64,000 nucleotides of DNA from JAHDCJ01 sp039028895 (GCA_039028895.1 JBCCHF010000008.1:122683-186682); one strand, 5' to 3'. Shown: positions 1 to 8,854, counted from the stretch's first letter. The notes: a model not told the origin generated them from the sequence alone. Numbers and translations: made by a program.

Positions 1-219
1 CCGCATCCAGGCCTCGAAAGATCCAGTAGGCCTGAAGTTTTGGATGTTTGAAAATATCCTGATAAAAGATTCCTGCAATATATCTTTGGCCGTAGCCTGA
101 TCATGGGCATAGCGCCGACTTACCGTCATCAGCATTGGCGAATAACGCTTTACCAGCTCAAACTGTGCAGCCTTTTTATAGTGCTGGCAATCTTTTATCA
201 GTTGTTTTTCTGAGATCAA
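1..219 (-). CDS. ECF-type RNA polymerase sigma factor, N-terminal part (cut by window edge)
   Basis: Reading the minus strand from a TTG at 219 gives an open frame that runs off the left edge. The 73 visible residues contain a typical sigma-70 region 2: an FELVKRYSP segment, a DQATAKDILQESFIRIF core-binding helix, and an FRPTGSFEAWMR promoter-melting segment that matches the usual F-x-G-x-F-x-x-W pattern. This makes it an extracytoplasmic-function sigma factor that would redirect RNA polymerase to a stress or surface regulon. An in-frame stop codon lies a few codons upstream, so TTG is the only reasonable start. The gene begins 12 nt after the stop of the upstream lipoprotein gene and is probably co-transcribed with it. 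Region 4 and any anti-sigma factor lie outside the window. Confidence 0.85.
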   Translation of the reverse strand, partial: MISEKQLIKDCQHYKKAAQFELVKRYSPMLMTVSRRYAHDQATAKDILQESFIRIFSNIQNFRPTGSFEAWMR

Positions 220-231
220 CTCAAATAGTAA

Positions 232-2016
232 TTATTCCAGTAGTATTCTGAATTCTCCAGACACATTAACCGGTGTTCCCTGGTTCGAAAAAATACCATT
301 AAAATTTCCGGTCAATGGGTCTCCCACGTCCCCATGCTGGGTTATGAACAGATTATCGAAATCATCTACTCCATTGCCTGAAAGGAACCAGTTCTCAGCT
401 CCGTCGGCCAGTATTTCTACAAAATGATCATTGCTATAGTCACCAGTTGTGGCACCTTCAAATGAGAAATAATAGTTGTAGTTGTCATCACCGGTTGAGC
501 CCCAGACACTGACCATCGTTTGTGCCGCGCCAATAGAATCTACAGCGAATGCGTACAAACCTGGTTCGACATAAGTTTTTGTAACGCCATCAACGGTGAT
601 TCGAAAATACTGTTCCAAAGGATTCTGACATACATTCAATGCGCCAATATTCGTAGTTATACCTGAGGTTACTGTTTGAACTTCCGACTGTGAAAGATCA
701 TCCAGGTTTACACCAGTTATGCTAACCGTTGAAATAGCCGGACATGTCGGGAAAAAGAAGATATCAAAGGTATTCTGGTCGAGGTAATGATACTCTGTGA
801 CATTACCATAAGTTGCGATCAATAATCCATCATTCACAGGAACACCATTGCACTCAAGTGAACCTGTTACATTTGTACTCAGATTATTGACGGTGGTTAC
901 CGTGATAACCCCCAAGTCAGCCGAAGAAGTAAACGGGCCGACGGTTGTATTGTACAAAACCACACTACACAATCCATTCAGATTAAGATCCAATGTTTCG
1001 CCAGCCGGAATGATCCCGAAAACACTTCCCTGGCTATTGGTATAACCTGATCCGATCCCAAAATTGCTTGACGTCAATGTTACCTGGTAATTTACAAGTG
1101 GAATTCCATTTTCGTCAACAAAAGTCATTGTGATATCAGTGTAAGGATGCGGGATATCACAATTCCAGAAAGAAAAATGACTAACTGTTCCTACATAGGC
1201 TCCATTTTGCAGCAATGCTACTGATTCTTCCACCCAAATGCCATGTGTTTCGTTGTACGACCATAAAGGAATCTGCGCAGGAGCATCTGCCAAAAGGGAT
1301 TGTGGAATTGGCATTGTCAATATGGCACCGCCAGTTTCCGACAGATTCAAGGCTTCCCCATTTTCACCTTCCAATTCAACAGCGATCATGCCCAAAGTAG
1401 CCAAGGCAACTTCCTCATTATTGGTATTAAAGCCAACCCCCTGCAACCCGCCTGGCATTTGGTCATAAACGCTTGAGGAAGAAGGATCAAGCCATTTGGC
1501 AGCTACATTCACAGTACCGGTATAATTCGAACCATCCGCAGCCACAATGGTATTTGAACTGAATTCGATGGTAGGACCATCCGGTAAGGATACTGTTCCT
1601 CCTGCGGTCGATTCAAATGCCAGGTCAAATATCTTGGGGATCAGTTCAATCTTTATCCTGTTTCTGGTGTCTTCGATAGGGAAAAACCGACGACTTCCGT
1701 CAAAATATCCGGATTTCCTGACCTTGACCAATGAGCCAAGGGCATTCATTTCAGCATCATTTATAAAAAAGTGACCAAAAGGATCTGTGGAATACAGATC
1801 GCCATCAAATTCTACTTCTGCGTTAGGAACAGGCGTTCCCGTCTCATCTACCACAAAACCCATGAGTGACGCATTCACCATGCGCGTTGCAGGTTCATAA
1901 CCTTCTATAATTTCAGGATCTGGAATGATGTCGACAATAACTACCTCATTGATATCTTTTCTGCACGCGGTAAGGACTAGACTAAGCATCAATACCAACA
2001 AACCGTATTTTTTCAT
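232..2016 (-). CDS. Surface lipoprotein with carboxypeptidase-regulatory-like domain
   Basis: The product is a secreted lipoprotein of about 594 residues. The start is placed at the ATG at 2016, because the preceding 13 in-frame residues spoil the signal peptide, whereas MKKYGLLVLMLSLVLTAC gives a clean lipobox with Cys. After the signal, residues of about 45-120 form a beta-sandwich of the carboxypeptidase regulatory-like type (GFVVDETGTPVPNAEVEF, then a DPFGHF turn and a KVRKSGYF strand), which is common in Bacteroidota outer-membrane and adhesion proteins. The rest looks beta-rich, with a second similar unit near FVDENGIPLVNYQVTL. No catalytic residues are evident. It lies immediately upstream of the ECF sigma factor and may be co-transcribed with it. 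The exact role is unknown. Confidence 0.75.
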   Translation of the reverse strand: MKKYGLLVLMLSLVLTACRKDINEVVIVDIIPDPEIIEGYEPATRMVNASLMGFVVDETGTPVPNAEVEFDGDLYSTDPFGHFFINDAEMNALGSLVKVRKSGYFDGSRRFFPIEDTRNRIKIELIPKIFDLAFESTAGGTVSLPDGPTIEFSSNTIVAADGSNYTGTVNVAAKWLDPSSSSVYDQMPGGLQGVGFNTNNEEVALATLGMIAVELEGENGEALNLSETGGAILTMPIPQSLLADAPAQIPLWSYNETHGIWVEESVALLQNGAYVGTVSHFSFWNCDIPHPYTDITMTFVDENGIPLVNYQVTLTSSNFGIGSGYTNSQGSVFGIIPAGETLDLNLNGLCSVVLYNTTVGPFTSSADLGVITVTTVNNLSTNVTGSLECNGVPVNDGLLIATYGNVTEYHYLDQNTFDIFFFPTCPAISTVSITGVNLDDLSQSEVQTVTSGITTNIGALNVCQNPLEQYFRITVDGVTKTYVEPGLYAFAVDSIGAAQTMVSVWGSTGDDNYNYYFSFEGATTGDYSNDHFVEILADGAENWFLSGNGVDDFDNLFITQHGDVGDPLTGNFNGIFSNQGTPVNVSGEFRILLE

Positions 2017-2168
2017 AATTGTTACAGTTGATTTTATTAAACAATCTTTCGTCAATCAGGCCTGAACGACAGGGATAAACCCTCTTTTCAACTGTATAAT
2101 TACTTTAGCAGTCATTTCGCTGCATGGGAGATGAAAAAAATGGAAAAAAATTTTGGATTAGTTTCGAA

Positions 2169-3203
2169 TCAGAGGTATTGATTCTTAACAGCAATGATCT
2201 CAGCCATGATACTCAACGCAATCTCTTTACCCGATTTTGCCTTGATATTGAAGCCTATAGGGCCATGTATCCGATTAATGTCTTCTTCGGAAAATCCAGC
2301 TTTCTTAAGGCGATTGACGCGTTTTTCGTGTGTTCGCCTGCTGCCAAGGCAACCTATGTAACTCACTTCCGACTTTAACAAGATATGAAGCGCCTGGTCG
2401 TCGATTCGCGGATCATGAGAAAGGGTTACTGCATAGGTATATTGATCAAATTTAATATCCGGCAACACCTCCTCAGGCCATGATTTATACATCGCATCCG
2501 GCGGTGAAGGAAATTCGGCCTTCTCATTGAAAAACCCACGTGGTTCGATAACTGTTGTCCTGAATCCAAAGAGGTTAGCCAGTGTTATCAGGTCGGTAGC
2601 CATATGCGCAGCCCCTATTACGATCAACTCAGAATGCCTGTGGAATACTTTTGCAAAATAGTAGATACCCTCTTCCTCGAGCAACTGGTTTTTACGCTGT
2701 AAATAGGCTTTTGACGCTTGTTCTGTCATTGCTTCTCCTATTGCTGTCCCGATGCTTGTTTTTTCAGAGGTGATAAAAGTATGACCCCCATCATTTTCAT
2801 CTATCCTGGTCAGCAAAACACCACCAGAATTTAACGCCACGCACCTCTTAATCGCGCTCCAAACCTCTGAATGATCGCCATTACTCCTATTCGCCAAAAA
2901 AGGCTCTACATAAAGACCCAGTTTGCCACCACAGCTTAGCCCCACATCCCACGCTTCTTCATGACTAATACCATAATTCAGTTGTTTCGGAACCCCTGTT
3001 GTCAACACTTCAAGAGCTTCAGCTACAACTTCATCTTCAACGCAACCGCCACTTACCGACCCAAGTACTCTTTTATCAGCCGAAACAGCCATTGCTTGAC
3101 CCACCTTCCGTGGACCAGATCCCCAGGTGGCCGTTACCGTAACAAGCGCAAAAGGAATTTTCTCCTTTACCCATTTATCAATACCATCAAAAATATCCAG
3201 CAT
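2169..3203 (-). CDS. XdhC/CoxI family protein (molybdenum cofactor sulfuration/insertion chaperone)
   Basis: This 344-residue protein has the two-part XdhC layout. The N-terminal domain carries the family hallmark GSVSGGCVEDEV around residue 50. The C-terminal Rossmann domain starts near LIVIGAAHMATDLI and includes the conserved SHDPRIDD and GCLGSRRTHEKR segments. XdhC proteins bind molybdenum cofactor and deliver its sulfurated form to xanthine dehydrogenase and related hydroxylases. No molybdoenzyme gene is next to it here, so the client is unknown. It is a single gene between a lipoprotein gene and an NHL-repeat gene, with no overlap to either. The length is normal for the two-domain form. 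Confidence 0.85.
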   Translation of the reverse strand: MLDIFDGIDKWVKEKIPFALVTVTATWGSGPRKVGQAMAVSADKRVLGSVSGGCVEDEVVAEALEVLTTGVPKQLNYGISHEEAWDVGLSCGGKLGLYVEPFLANRSNGDHSEVWSAIKRCVALNSGGVLLTRIDENDGGHTFITSEKTSIGTAIGEAMTEQASKAYLQRKNQLLEEEGIYYFAKVFHRHSELIVIGAAHMATDLITLANLFGFRTTVIEPRGFFNEKAEFPSPPDAMYKSWPEEVLPDIKFDQYTYAVTLSHDPRIDDQALHILLKSEVSYIGCLGSRRTHEKRVNRLKKAGFSEEDINRIHGPIGFNIKAKSGKEIALSIMAEIIAVKNQYL

Positions 3204-3316
3204 AGGTTAGTAGATTAAGTGGTTACAGATTGAGGAATCAGATTCCAATCCCACAAATATAATCCAACTTAATCCTGCAAAATCGAATTAGCACTGCCAA
3301 ATTCTTTAAATCCTGG

Positions 3317-4606
3317 TCAATCCTGATCCAGTTCGGCTATTTTCCCAATAATCGTCTCATTTCCCGGACTTAGTTCTAACGCTTTCCGATATGCAGCCAA
3401 TGCATTTTCTTTTTGTTGGAACAGTTTATAAACATCTCCCAGATTAAAGTGGCTTCGCCAGCGATCAGGATAGCTTTCTGCGTTAAGCTGAAAGAATTTT
3501 AAAGCCTCATTGAATTTCCCGGCAGACATGAAGCTCCAGGCCATGGTGGCGATTTCAGCTGCTGTATCTTCAAACTTTCTGCCTGGATCGGCTTTGTAGT
3601 TTTGATAGGCCTCTACAGCAGCGTCAAGACCATTCGTTTCAAGTGTGTTTTTAATAATCCTGGACAAAGAGACCAGTTCGACTTTGCGGACGGTAATTGA
3701 GGTTGGTTTTCCAGAACCTGATTCTCCAACGAGGGTATTGAGGTAAAGCGTTTGTCCGGTTGGTGACTTGGTAATGCCATTAGGTTTGTGGAAGGTAGCT
3801 TTACTGGCGAGACCATCCTCATGGCCTGGGGTAGAAAATGAACCGGCAACTACAGTCGCATTTCCTTCCGGGTCAACTTTATAAAGCGTATTGGTCTTGA
3901 ATTTGGTCACATAAAAATAGTTTTTAGCAAAAACAAGATGAGCATTCCCTTCAGACTGACCAACAGTCGCGAATTTACTGACTGCTCCTTTCGGGGAAAT
4001 CTTCACCATGTGATCATTGCCAAAATTGACCACCATAAAATTGCCTTCACCATCTATGGCGATACCATTAGGACAGTTGAACAACGCTCCTGATGCAAAA
4101 ACTGAAGTCGACTTATCGGGTGCAATTTTGATAATGCTGTTGTCATTACAATTACAGACGTAGAGATTTTTATCGCTATCGAAAACCATCCCGACAGGGC
4201 CGTTTAATCCTTCTTCTGCAAATGTGGAAGTTTCTCCGAAGCGGGTAATCCTGGTGATAGTATTGCCAAAGAAACTGGCCTGGTACAAATTGCCCTGTTC
4301 ATCAATCGTATTCCCTGAAGCGCCGTATAGACCATCAGTTATCATAGTGGCTTTACCAAGCGGATTGATCCGCCAAACTGCATCACTAAAATTGGCAACA
4401 TAAACGAATCCAAGTCTGTCAGCCGTCATACCGCCCAGCTGTCCCCAGGAGTATAAATGTTCGGAAACTTTCATCGTAGAAATAACCGGTTCCATAGCAG
4501 GTGTAGAAGTCCCCAGGCCTTCGGAAGCAGCACCTTGACCCAAACTACAAAAAGGGAAAAAGAGAATGACAGAGTAAGCCAATAACCTTTTGATCGTGTT
4601 TGACAT
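3317..4606 (-). CDS. Secreted NHL/SMP-30-like beta-propeller protein with C-terminal TPR
   Basis: This is a 429-residue exported protein. An N-terminal signal peptide (MSNTIKRLLAYSVILFFPFCSLGQ) is followed by about five blades of NHL/SMP-30 type, visible as repeats such as NTIDEQGNLYQASF, GMVFDSDKNLYVCN, GIAIDGEGNFMVVN and GITKSPTGQTLYLN. The C-terminal 100 residues contain TPR-like helices, including FNLGDVYKLFQQKENALAAYRKALELSPGN-type spacing. Propellers of this kind are often extracytoplasmic lactonases or binding scaffolds. I see no clear metal-site pattern that would assign gluconolactonase activity. It is monocistronic and diverges from the lipoprotein gene at 4806. Confidence 0.75.
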   Translation of the reverse strand: MSNTIKRLLAYSVILFFPFCSLGQGAASEGLGTSTPAMEPVISTMKVSEHLYSWGQLGGMTADRLGFVYVANFSDAVWRINPLGKATMITDGLYGASGNTIDEQGNLYQASFFGNTITRITRFGETSTFAEEGLNGPVGMVFDSDKNLYVCNCNDNSIIKIAPDKSTSVFASGALFNCPNGIAIDGEGNFMVVNFGNDHMVKISPKGAVSKFATVGQSEGNAHLVFAKNYFYVTKFKTNTLYKVDPEGNATVVAGSFSTPGHEDGLASKATFHKPNGITKSPTGQTLYLNTLVGESGSGKPTSITVRKVELVSLSRIIKNTLETNGLDAAVEAYQNYKADPGRKFEDTAAEIATMAWSFMSAGKFNEALKFFQLNAESYPDRWRSHFNLGDVYKLFQQKENALAAYRKALELSPGNETIIGKIAELDQD

Positions 4607-4664
4607 AGCGAAAGAATTTTTGAGTATTAAAGGATCAAAGTAATTCGGAGATTACCAAAACACT

Positions 4665-4698
4665 TTGTGTAATGAATAAAAGGGTTTTTCTAAATTTG
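4665..4698 (+). promoter_or_regulatory. Possible Bacteroidota-type promoter for the 4806 gene
   Basis: TTG at 4665-4667 is followed, after 23 nt, by TAAATTTG at 4691-4698, which matches the phylum -7 consensus TAnnTTTG. The spacing is at the long end of the range, and the gene starts about 100 nt downstream, so this is a weak call. Confidence 0.3.
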
Positions 4699-4805
4699 TA
4701 TTTCTTTTAATCAAACAGCAGGTATCACCCGGTAATATCACGGGAATTTTCAAAAAATGAAAAGTAAATGACAATCCTGCCGAAACGAAGTCAGTAACGC
4801 CTGCT

Positions 4806-5288
4806 ATGAAATATTACATTCTTTCTTTTCTTGCCATCACCTTCACTCTAAGTGCCTGTAAACCAGAAGCTCCAGTTTCAGAAGAAACGAAACAATTATT
4901 CCAGTCTGTTGAGTGGTTGGCAGGAGAATGGACTTTCAATGACGAAATCAAAGGAAAAACCACAGTCGAAACATGGGAAAAAACCGGAAATCTGGAGTTA
5001 ACTGGATCCGGAGTTACCACAGAAGGCAGTAAAACCACTTTTTCTGAAAAACTCGCTGTCAAGGTTAAGAACGATGAACTGTTTTATGTGGCTACTCTTC
5101 CTGAGCACAAAAAACCAGTGTGGTTTAAGGTCATTGAGTCTGACGGCAATTCCTTTCTCGTCGACAACCAGGAAAATGAATATCCAAAACAAATAAGATA
5201 CACCCTCGCAGAAGGCAATCATCGCATAAAAATCGAGCTGCTTGGTGGAGGAAAAAGGGTTATCATGAATTACTTCAGATCCAAGTAA
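4806..5288 (+). CDS. Small lipoprotein, DUF6265-like (lipocalin-type fold)
   Basis: This is a 160-residue lipoprotein with a clear lipobox (MKYYILSFLAITFTLSAC). The mature part starts with an acidic linker and then reads like the DUF6265 family: VEWLAGEWTFND near the N-terminus, TTVETWEK, and alternating short strands ending in VIMNYFRSK. The WLAGxW motif is typical of small lipocalin-like beta-barrels. The ligand and role are unknown. It converges with the geranylgeranyl-reductase-like gene, leaving 45 nt between the stops. Confidence 0.7.
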   Translation: MKYYILSFLAITFTLSACKPEAPVSEETKQLFQSVEWLAGEWTFNDEIKGKTTVETWEKTGNLELTGSGVTTEGSKTTFSEKLAVKVKNDELFYVATLPEHKKPVWFKVIESDGNSFLVDNQENEYPKQIRYTLAEGNHRIKIELLGGGKRVIMNYFRSK

Positions 5289-5333
5289 CGCTTCCAAAAC
5301 TAATGTTGATTCTTAAGGTCTATTTGAAATGGG

Positions 5334-6473
5334 TTACTCAAATAACCTTGCGAATGCTTTCCATTTTTTAAAAGGTAGTGCATGCATTTGACCTTTCATT
5401 TCTGAGAGTGTCAGGCCATGCGCAAATGATTTTAGAAAGATGGACTTGGCGGGAAGGTACCGAAGCCCCAATTTGGCTAACCCCAGATGCTGATATAGCC
5501 AATCTGCAGCTTTATAACAGCCCCTTAGATCATATAAAAACGGGTGTATTAACTCGTGATAGCACTGATCTGCCAATTCATTTTTATCAATTGTTTTTGC
5601 TATGGCTGCTGCTGCTAACTGTCCGCTTTTGATTGCATAATAAATCCCTTCTCCAATTATTGGATCAACGTAACCCGCTGCATCTCCGCATAATAAAATA
5701 CGACCGGAGCCTGGTAATTCCTTACCCCCTCCCAGGCCTACATAATGCCCGGTTATATGCTTGATTTCAACATTACCAAAACGTGGCTCTACATATGCCT
5801 GCAATGCTTTTTTGTTGATCTTGTCTGATTGCGGGTCATTGGTGTAAAGCCCCACATTCAGGTGATCATGCTTTGGAAACACCCATCCGTATCCCATTTT
5901 TAGCTCGGCAAAAGTGAGCTCCATGGTTGATGTTGGGAAACTGGCGTTTTCAATCAATCCTTCAATGGCAAGTCCTTTTTTCACCTTGGCGAAAGCACCC
6001 GAAAGCTTGCGTACCGTGCTATTGGCACCATCAGCTCCTATGAGGTACCTGGCAGTAAATGTGTTTTTATCGGTTGCAACAACCACCTCCTTCTCTCCCT
6101 GGGAAATGGCCTTAATGGATTTTATCAATTCAAAATTAGCCCCCTTATCAACTGTCTTTTCCAAACAATATTTATCAAACTCCTCTCGCACTGTCATGGC
6201 AACAATAGGGGTTTGACACTGGAAGGTTCTATAAGGGTTTTGTTTATCAGAAATGCGGATATCTGTACAAATATTCCGGATAACCGGTTTAACGGTATAC
6301 CTGAGTGTACGTAGTGATTTAATGGTAAGTCCGCCGGCACAAGGTTTATGTCTTGGAAATTCGCTTCTATCCAGCAACAAAACTGAAAATCCTTTTTCAC
6401 AAAGATCATAGGCTGCCCCGCAGCCAGCTGGTCCCGCACCAACAATAATCACATCATAATCCCACATGCTCAA
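5334..6473 (-). CDS. Geranylgeranyl reductase family FAD-dependent oxidoreductase
   Basis: This 379-residue flavoprotein has the family's three landmarks: an N-terminal dinucleotide-binding motif GAGPAGCGAAYDL, a PRHKPCAGG segment (the substrate-side PxxKxCGGG-like motif), and a C-terminal flavin motif GDAAGYVDPIIGEGIYYAI. The family reduces isoprenoid double bonds (geranylgeranyl groups, menaquinone side chains, archaeal lipids) or performs related flavin reactions. The substrate here cannot be read from sequence. Its start codon overlaps the stop of the VOC-cupin gene by 4 nt (ATGA), so the two are translationally coupled and may act on the same compound. Confidence 0.85.
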   Translation of the reverse strand: MSMWDYDVIIVGAGPAGCGAAYDLCEKGFSVLLLDRSEFPRHKPCAGGLTIKSLRTLRYTVKPVIRNICTDIRISDKQNPYRTFQCQTPIVAMTVREEFDKYCLEKTVDKGANFELIKSIKAISQGEKEVVVATDKNTFTARYLIGADGANSTVRKLSGAFAKVKKGLAIEGLIENASFPTSTMELTFAELKMGYGWVFPKHDHLNVGLYTNDPQSDKINKKALQAYVEPRFGNVEIKHITGHYVGLGGGKELPGSGRILLCGDAAGYVDPIIGEGIYYAIKSGQLAAAAIAKTIDKNELADQCYHELIHPFLYDLRGCYKAADWLYQHLGLAKLGLRYLPAKSIFLKSFAHGLTLSEMKGQMHALPFKKWKAFARLFE

Positions 6474-7567
6474 AAATAGCTTGTTTTAAATTCTCCAGGA
6501 AGCGCAACTTCAAGTATCTCAAGATCGTCAGAAGGAGATTGTAATTGGTATCTTAGTTCGGGAGGTATGACATAAGCGTCTCTTGCTTTGAGTAATCGCG
6601 TTTCATGACCATCAGCCATTAACTCGAACTGGCCATTCATGACAAACGAAAACAGGATATCAGCATCCTGGGCAATCCATTGATGCGCGACATCCTTTTG
6701 CAAAGGACGAACAACAATTACAGACGCTACACCATTTGAAGCCTGATTCACTCCCGTATCATAACATTCAAACCCCTCGATCCGCCAATTCTCCCAAACT
6801 GCATTTTCATGCAAATGATGACAAAATTTTTGGCCCATAAACTCCCGGTCAGGCCGGACTGTTTCGTTTGGTAAAACCATGTCGTGGTCAATAGTTGTCA
6901 AATGCACAGCCGGTACCCCAATTTCGATGACTTCAAGGTTATCAGATGATTCTAATACCTGGTGCCGAATTTCCGGAGGCTGTGTAACACAATCACCAGC
7001 ATTTAGAATAAAAGGTGGCCCCTGATCTTCATAAACCAACTTCACCCAACCTTTATAACAGTAGATCAACTGGAAACCAATGGTATGATAATGTACCATA
7101 TCCGGAACCGGACCACCATTTGGAATGCGGATATGAGAGGCTATTATGCTCCCGCCCAATCGATCTGGAATCAGGTCGCGGTAAAGCATACCGGCCCGCC
7201 CAATTACCCAGGGCTCACCATCCCGCAACTGCCTTACTTCGAATTTATGCTGGGCTGGAGGAGTCTCCCATGTTTGACTTTTCGCAACCACATGAATCGG
7301 CGTACCATTTGGAGCGATATATACCAAGCGGCCATCTCCGATTAACTCTGGTTGATCGGATTGCAAATGAATCAAAGCCGGATTTAAATCTAAATCGCGG
7401 TCAAGCCGAATGCATAGGTTGTGACCAGAAAGAATAGCCACAGCAGGATCATCAGCAGGGTATATCTGTTCCAGCCTAAACCCCAGTGAATAAAAAAACT
7501 CCATATCCGCATTCAGATCATCGGTAGGCAAAACTACCATTGCTGCACTGTCCATTCTATTAGGCAT
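6470..7567 (-). CDS. VOC-like domain fused to two cupin domains
   Basis: This is a 365-residue soluble protein. Residues of about 8-95 resemble a VOC/glyoxalase half-barrel (MVVLPTDDLNADMEFFYSLGF, then a basic strand and IHVVAK). Two cupin barrels follow: one near DMVHYHTIGFQLIYCYKGWVKL with a matching GDCVTQPPEIRHQVLE motif, and one near the C-terminus (ILFSFVMNGQFEL, then DAYVIPPELRYQL). The first cupin keeps His residues that could hold a metal. The second looks more degenerate, so it may be structural. The gene precedes and overlaps the flavoprotein gene, so I infer a two-gene operon acting on a small organic molecule. The substrate is not identified. Confidence 0.65.
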   Translation of the reverse strand: MPNRMDSAAMVVLPTDDLNADMEFFYSLGFRLEQIYPADDPAVAILSGHNLCIRLDRDLDLNPALIHLQSDQPELIGDGRLVYIAPNGTPIHVVAKSQTWETPPAQHKFEVRQLRDGEPWVIGRAGMLYRDLIPDRLGGSIIASHIRIPNGGPVPDMVHYHTIGFQLIYCYKGWVKLVYEDQGPPFILNAGDCVTQPPEIRHQVLESSDNLEVIEIGVPAVHLTTIDHDMVLPNETVRPDREFMGQKFCHHLHENAVWENWRIEGFECYDTGVNQASNGVASVIVVRPLQKDVAHQWIAQDADILFSFVMNGQFELMADGHETRLLKARDAYVIPPELRYQLQSPSDDLEILEVALPGEFKTSYF

Positions 7568-7641
7568 GAGGCATTATTTCAATTAATGGCAATGTACCTA
7601 TTTTATGTCTTTAAGCAGACAAAAATGAAGCAATTTCAATT

Positions 7642-7679
7642 TAAGTGTTGCAACATTGATGTTTAAACACTTATATTTG
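7642..7679 (+). promoter_or_regulatory. Promoter with overlapping palindromic operator (putative MarR site) upstream of the AhpD-like gene
   Basis: TATATTTG at 7672-7679 matches the -7 consensus TAnnTTTG, and TTG at 7648-7650 sits 21 nt upstream as the -33 element. The TTG is inside a perfect 10-bp palindrome, TGTTGCAACA (7646-7655). A second inverted repeat, TAAGTGTT (7642-7649) with AACACTTA (7666-7673), brackets the spacer. A protein bound here would block the -33 element. A 9/10 copy of the palindrome (TGTTACAACA) occurs at 8380-8389 in front of the MarR gene, which points to MarR as the binding protein. This is an inference. Confidence 0.5.
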
Positions 7680-7728
7680 TGTCGTAATCACACACAAAAA
7701 ATATTTTAAACATTAAAAACAAAAAATC

Positions 7729-8283
7729 ATGAAATCATTTGCAGTTCCAACCGCTAATCAAGTAGACCAGAAATCACAGGAAATTTTTGCCGCATTGACC
7801 AAAAAAATAGGATTCTTACCAAATCTTTATGCAGCAATCGGTCATTCATCAAATGCGCTTGAGAGCTACCTCGCCTTTTCAGGAGCACAGGCAAAAGGCA
7901 GTTTTTCCGCTAAGGAAAGAGAAGCTGTTTTCTTGGCTGTATCAGAAGTTAACGGTTGTGCTTACTGCCTTGCAGCACACACTGCAATCGCAAAAATGAA
8001 CGGTTTCTCAGAAGACGAAACCCTGGAATTGAGAGCAGGCACCATCACTGACTCACGTCTAAATATTTTGACCAACCTTGCAGCAAACATCGCCAGCAAT
8101 CGCGGCCGTGCCGACCAGGATCTTGTAGCAGCATTTTTTGCGCAGGGATTTGACGAAAAAGCACTTATTGACCTTGTCGCATTAGTCATTGACATCTCTT
8201 TCACCAACTATACCCACAATTTGACGGAAGTAGCAGTTGATTTTCCTGCCGCAAAATCACTTGACAGTATTGTCACTGCTTAG
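7729..8283 (+). CDS. AhpD-like carboxymuconolactone decarboxylase family protein
   Basis: This 184-residue all-helical protein has the AhpD-type redox motif: Cys77 and Cys80 in NGCAYC, followed by His84 in LAAH. Proteins with this CxxC-x3-H signature are peroxidase-related and reduce peroxides or act in oxidative stress. A true gamma-carboxymuconolactone decarboxylase lacks this CxxC. The gene ends in a strong intrinsic terminator and is followed by a MarR regulator in the same direction. The shared palindrome in front of both genes suggests MarR-controlled, possibly oxidant-induced, expression. Confidence 0.85.
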   Translation: MKSFAVPTANQVDQKSQEIFAALTKKIGFLPNLYAAIGHSSNALESYLAFSGAQAKGSFSAKEREAVFLAVSEVNGCAYCLAAHTAIAKMNGFSEDETLELRAGTITDSRLNILTNLAANIASNRGRADQDLVAAFFAQGFDEKALIDLVALVIDISFTNYTHNLTEVAVDFPAAKSLDSIVTA

Positions 8284-8315
8284 GTTAAAAAGTATTGTTA
8301 AGCACTAAGTTTTAA

Positions 8316-8352
8316 AGCAGGGTCTCTAAAAAGGGCCCTGCTTTTTATTTTT
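8316..8352 (+). terminator. Rho-independent terminator after the AhpD-like gene
   Basis: A 9-bp stem (AGCAGGGTC at 8316-8324 with GGCCCTGCT at 8334-8342, one G.T pair) closes a 9-nt loop and runs into a T-rich tract to 8352. It separates the AhpD-like gene from marR. Confidence 0.85.
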
Positions 8353-8378
8353 CAATTCTTAAAAAACCTTTAAATTCA

Positions 8379-8390
8379 ATGTTACAACAT
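8379..8390. promoter_or_regulatory. Putative MarR autoregulatory operator
   Basis: ATGTTACAACAT (8379-8390) contains TGTTACAACA, which differs by one base from the perfect palindrome TGTTGCAACA in the AhpD-like promoter. It overlaps an in-frame ATG at 8379, which argues that this ATG is not the marR start and that translation begins at 8397. Confidence 0.4.
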
Positions 8391-8396
8391 GAATTA

Positions 8397-8849
8397 ATGG
8401 ATATCGAAAAGAAATCAATGCCTACCGAGTTTAGGTCTGAATGGCATAAACTGAGAGTCAATCTATTATACTCTGCAGCCTGGCTGTCAAAAGGCACTCA
8501 TGATGTCCTGAAGCCATTTGGATTGACACCAAAACAATTCAATGTCCTCGGGATATTGAATGGCCATACTGATGAATTGCCATTGACAGTGCTCGAAATT
8601 CGCAACCTTATGCTTGATAAAATGTCGGATGCCTCCCGCCTGATAGACCGGATGCACAATAAAGGCATCATTCGAAAATTTCCGTGCACAAAAGACAAAC
8701 GCGCCACCCGCGTCGTGCTCACCGATGAAGGCCAAAAGTTGTTAAAGACCATAACAAAAGACGAAAGCCGTTTCGACCAGTTAGTCAATACACTTTCCTC
8801 TAAAGAGGCTCAACTACTCAACAGCCTGCTCGACAAAATGAGAGATTGA
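8397..8849 (+). CDS. MarR family transcriptional regulator
   Basis: This winged-helix protein has about 150 residues. The recognition region reads LTVLEIRNLMLDKMSDASRLIDRM, and the wing reads FPCTKDKRATRVVLTDEGQKLL, both typical of MarR proteins. Dimerisation helices flank it at both ends. The single Cys, in the wing (FPCTKDKR), does not match the N-terminal sensing Cys of OhrR. An upstream ATG at 8379 would add six residues, but it lies within the presumed operator, so the ATG at 8397 is preferred. It probably represses itself and the AhpD-like gene through the TGTTRCAACA palindrome. The effector is unknown. Confidence 0.85.
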   Translation: MDIEKKSMPTEFRSEWHKLRVNLLYSAAWLSKGTHDVLKPFGLTPKQFNVLGILNGHTDELPLTVLEIRNLMLDKMSDASRLIDRMHNKGIIRKFPCTKDKRATRVVLTDEGQKLLKTITKDESRFDQLVNTLSSKEAQLLNSLLDKMRD

Positions 8850-8854
8850 GTACA

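Noticed and set aside
2124..2378. Plus-strand open frame opposite the XdhC gene
   Set aside because: It lies antisense to a well-supported gene and has no family features, like many other shadow frames in the window.
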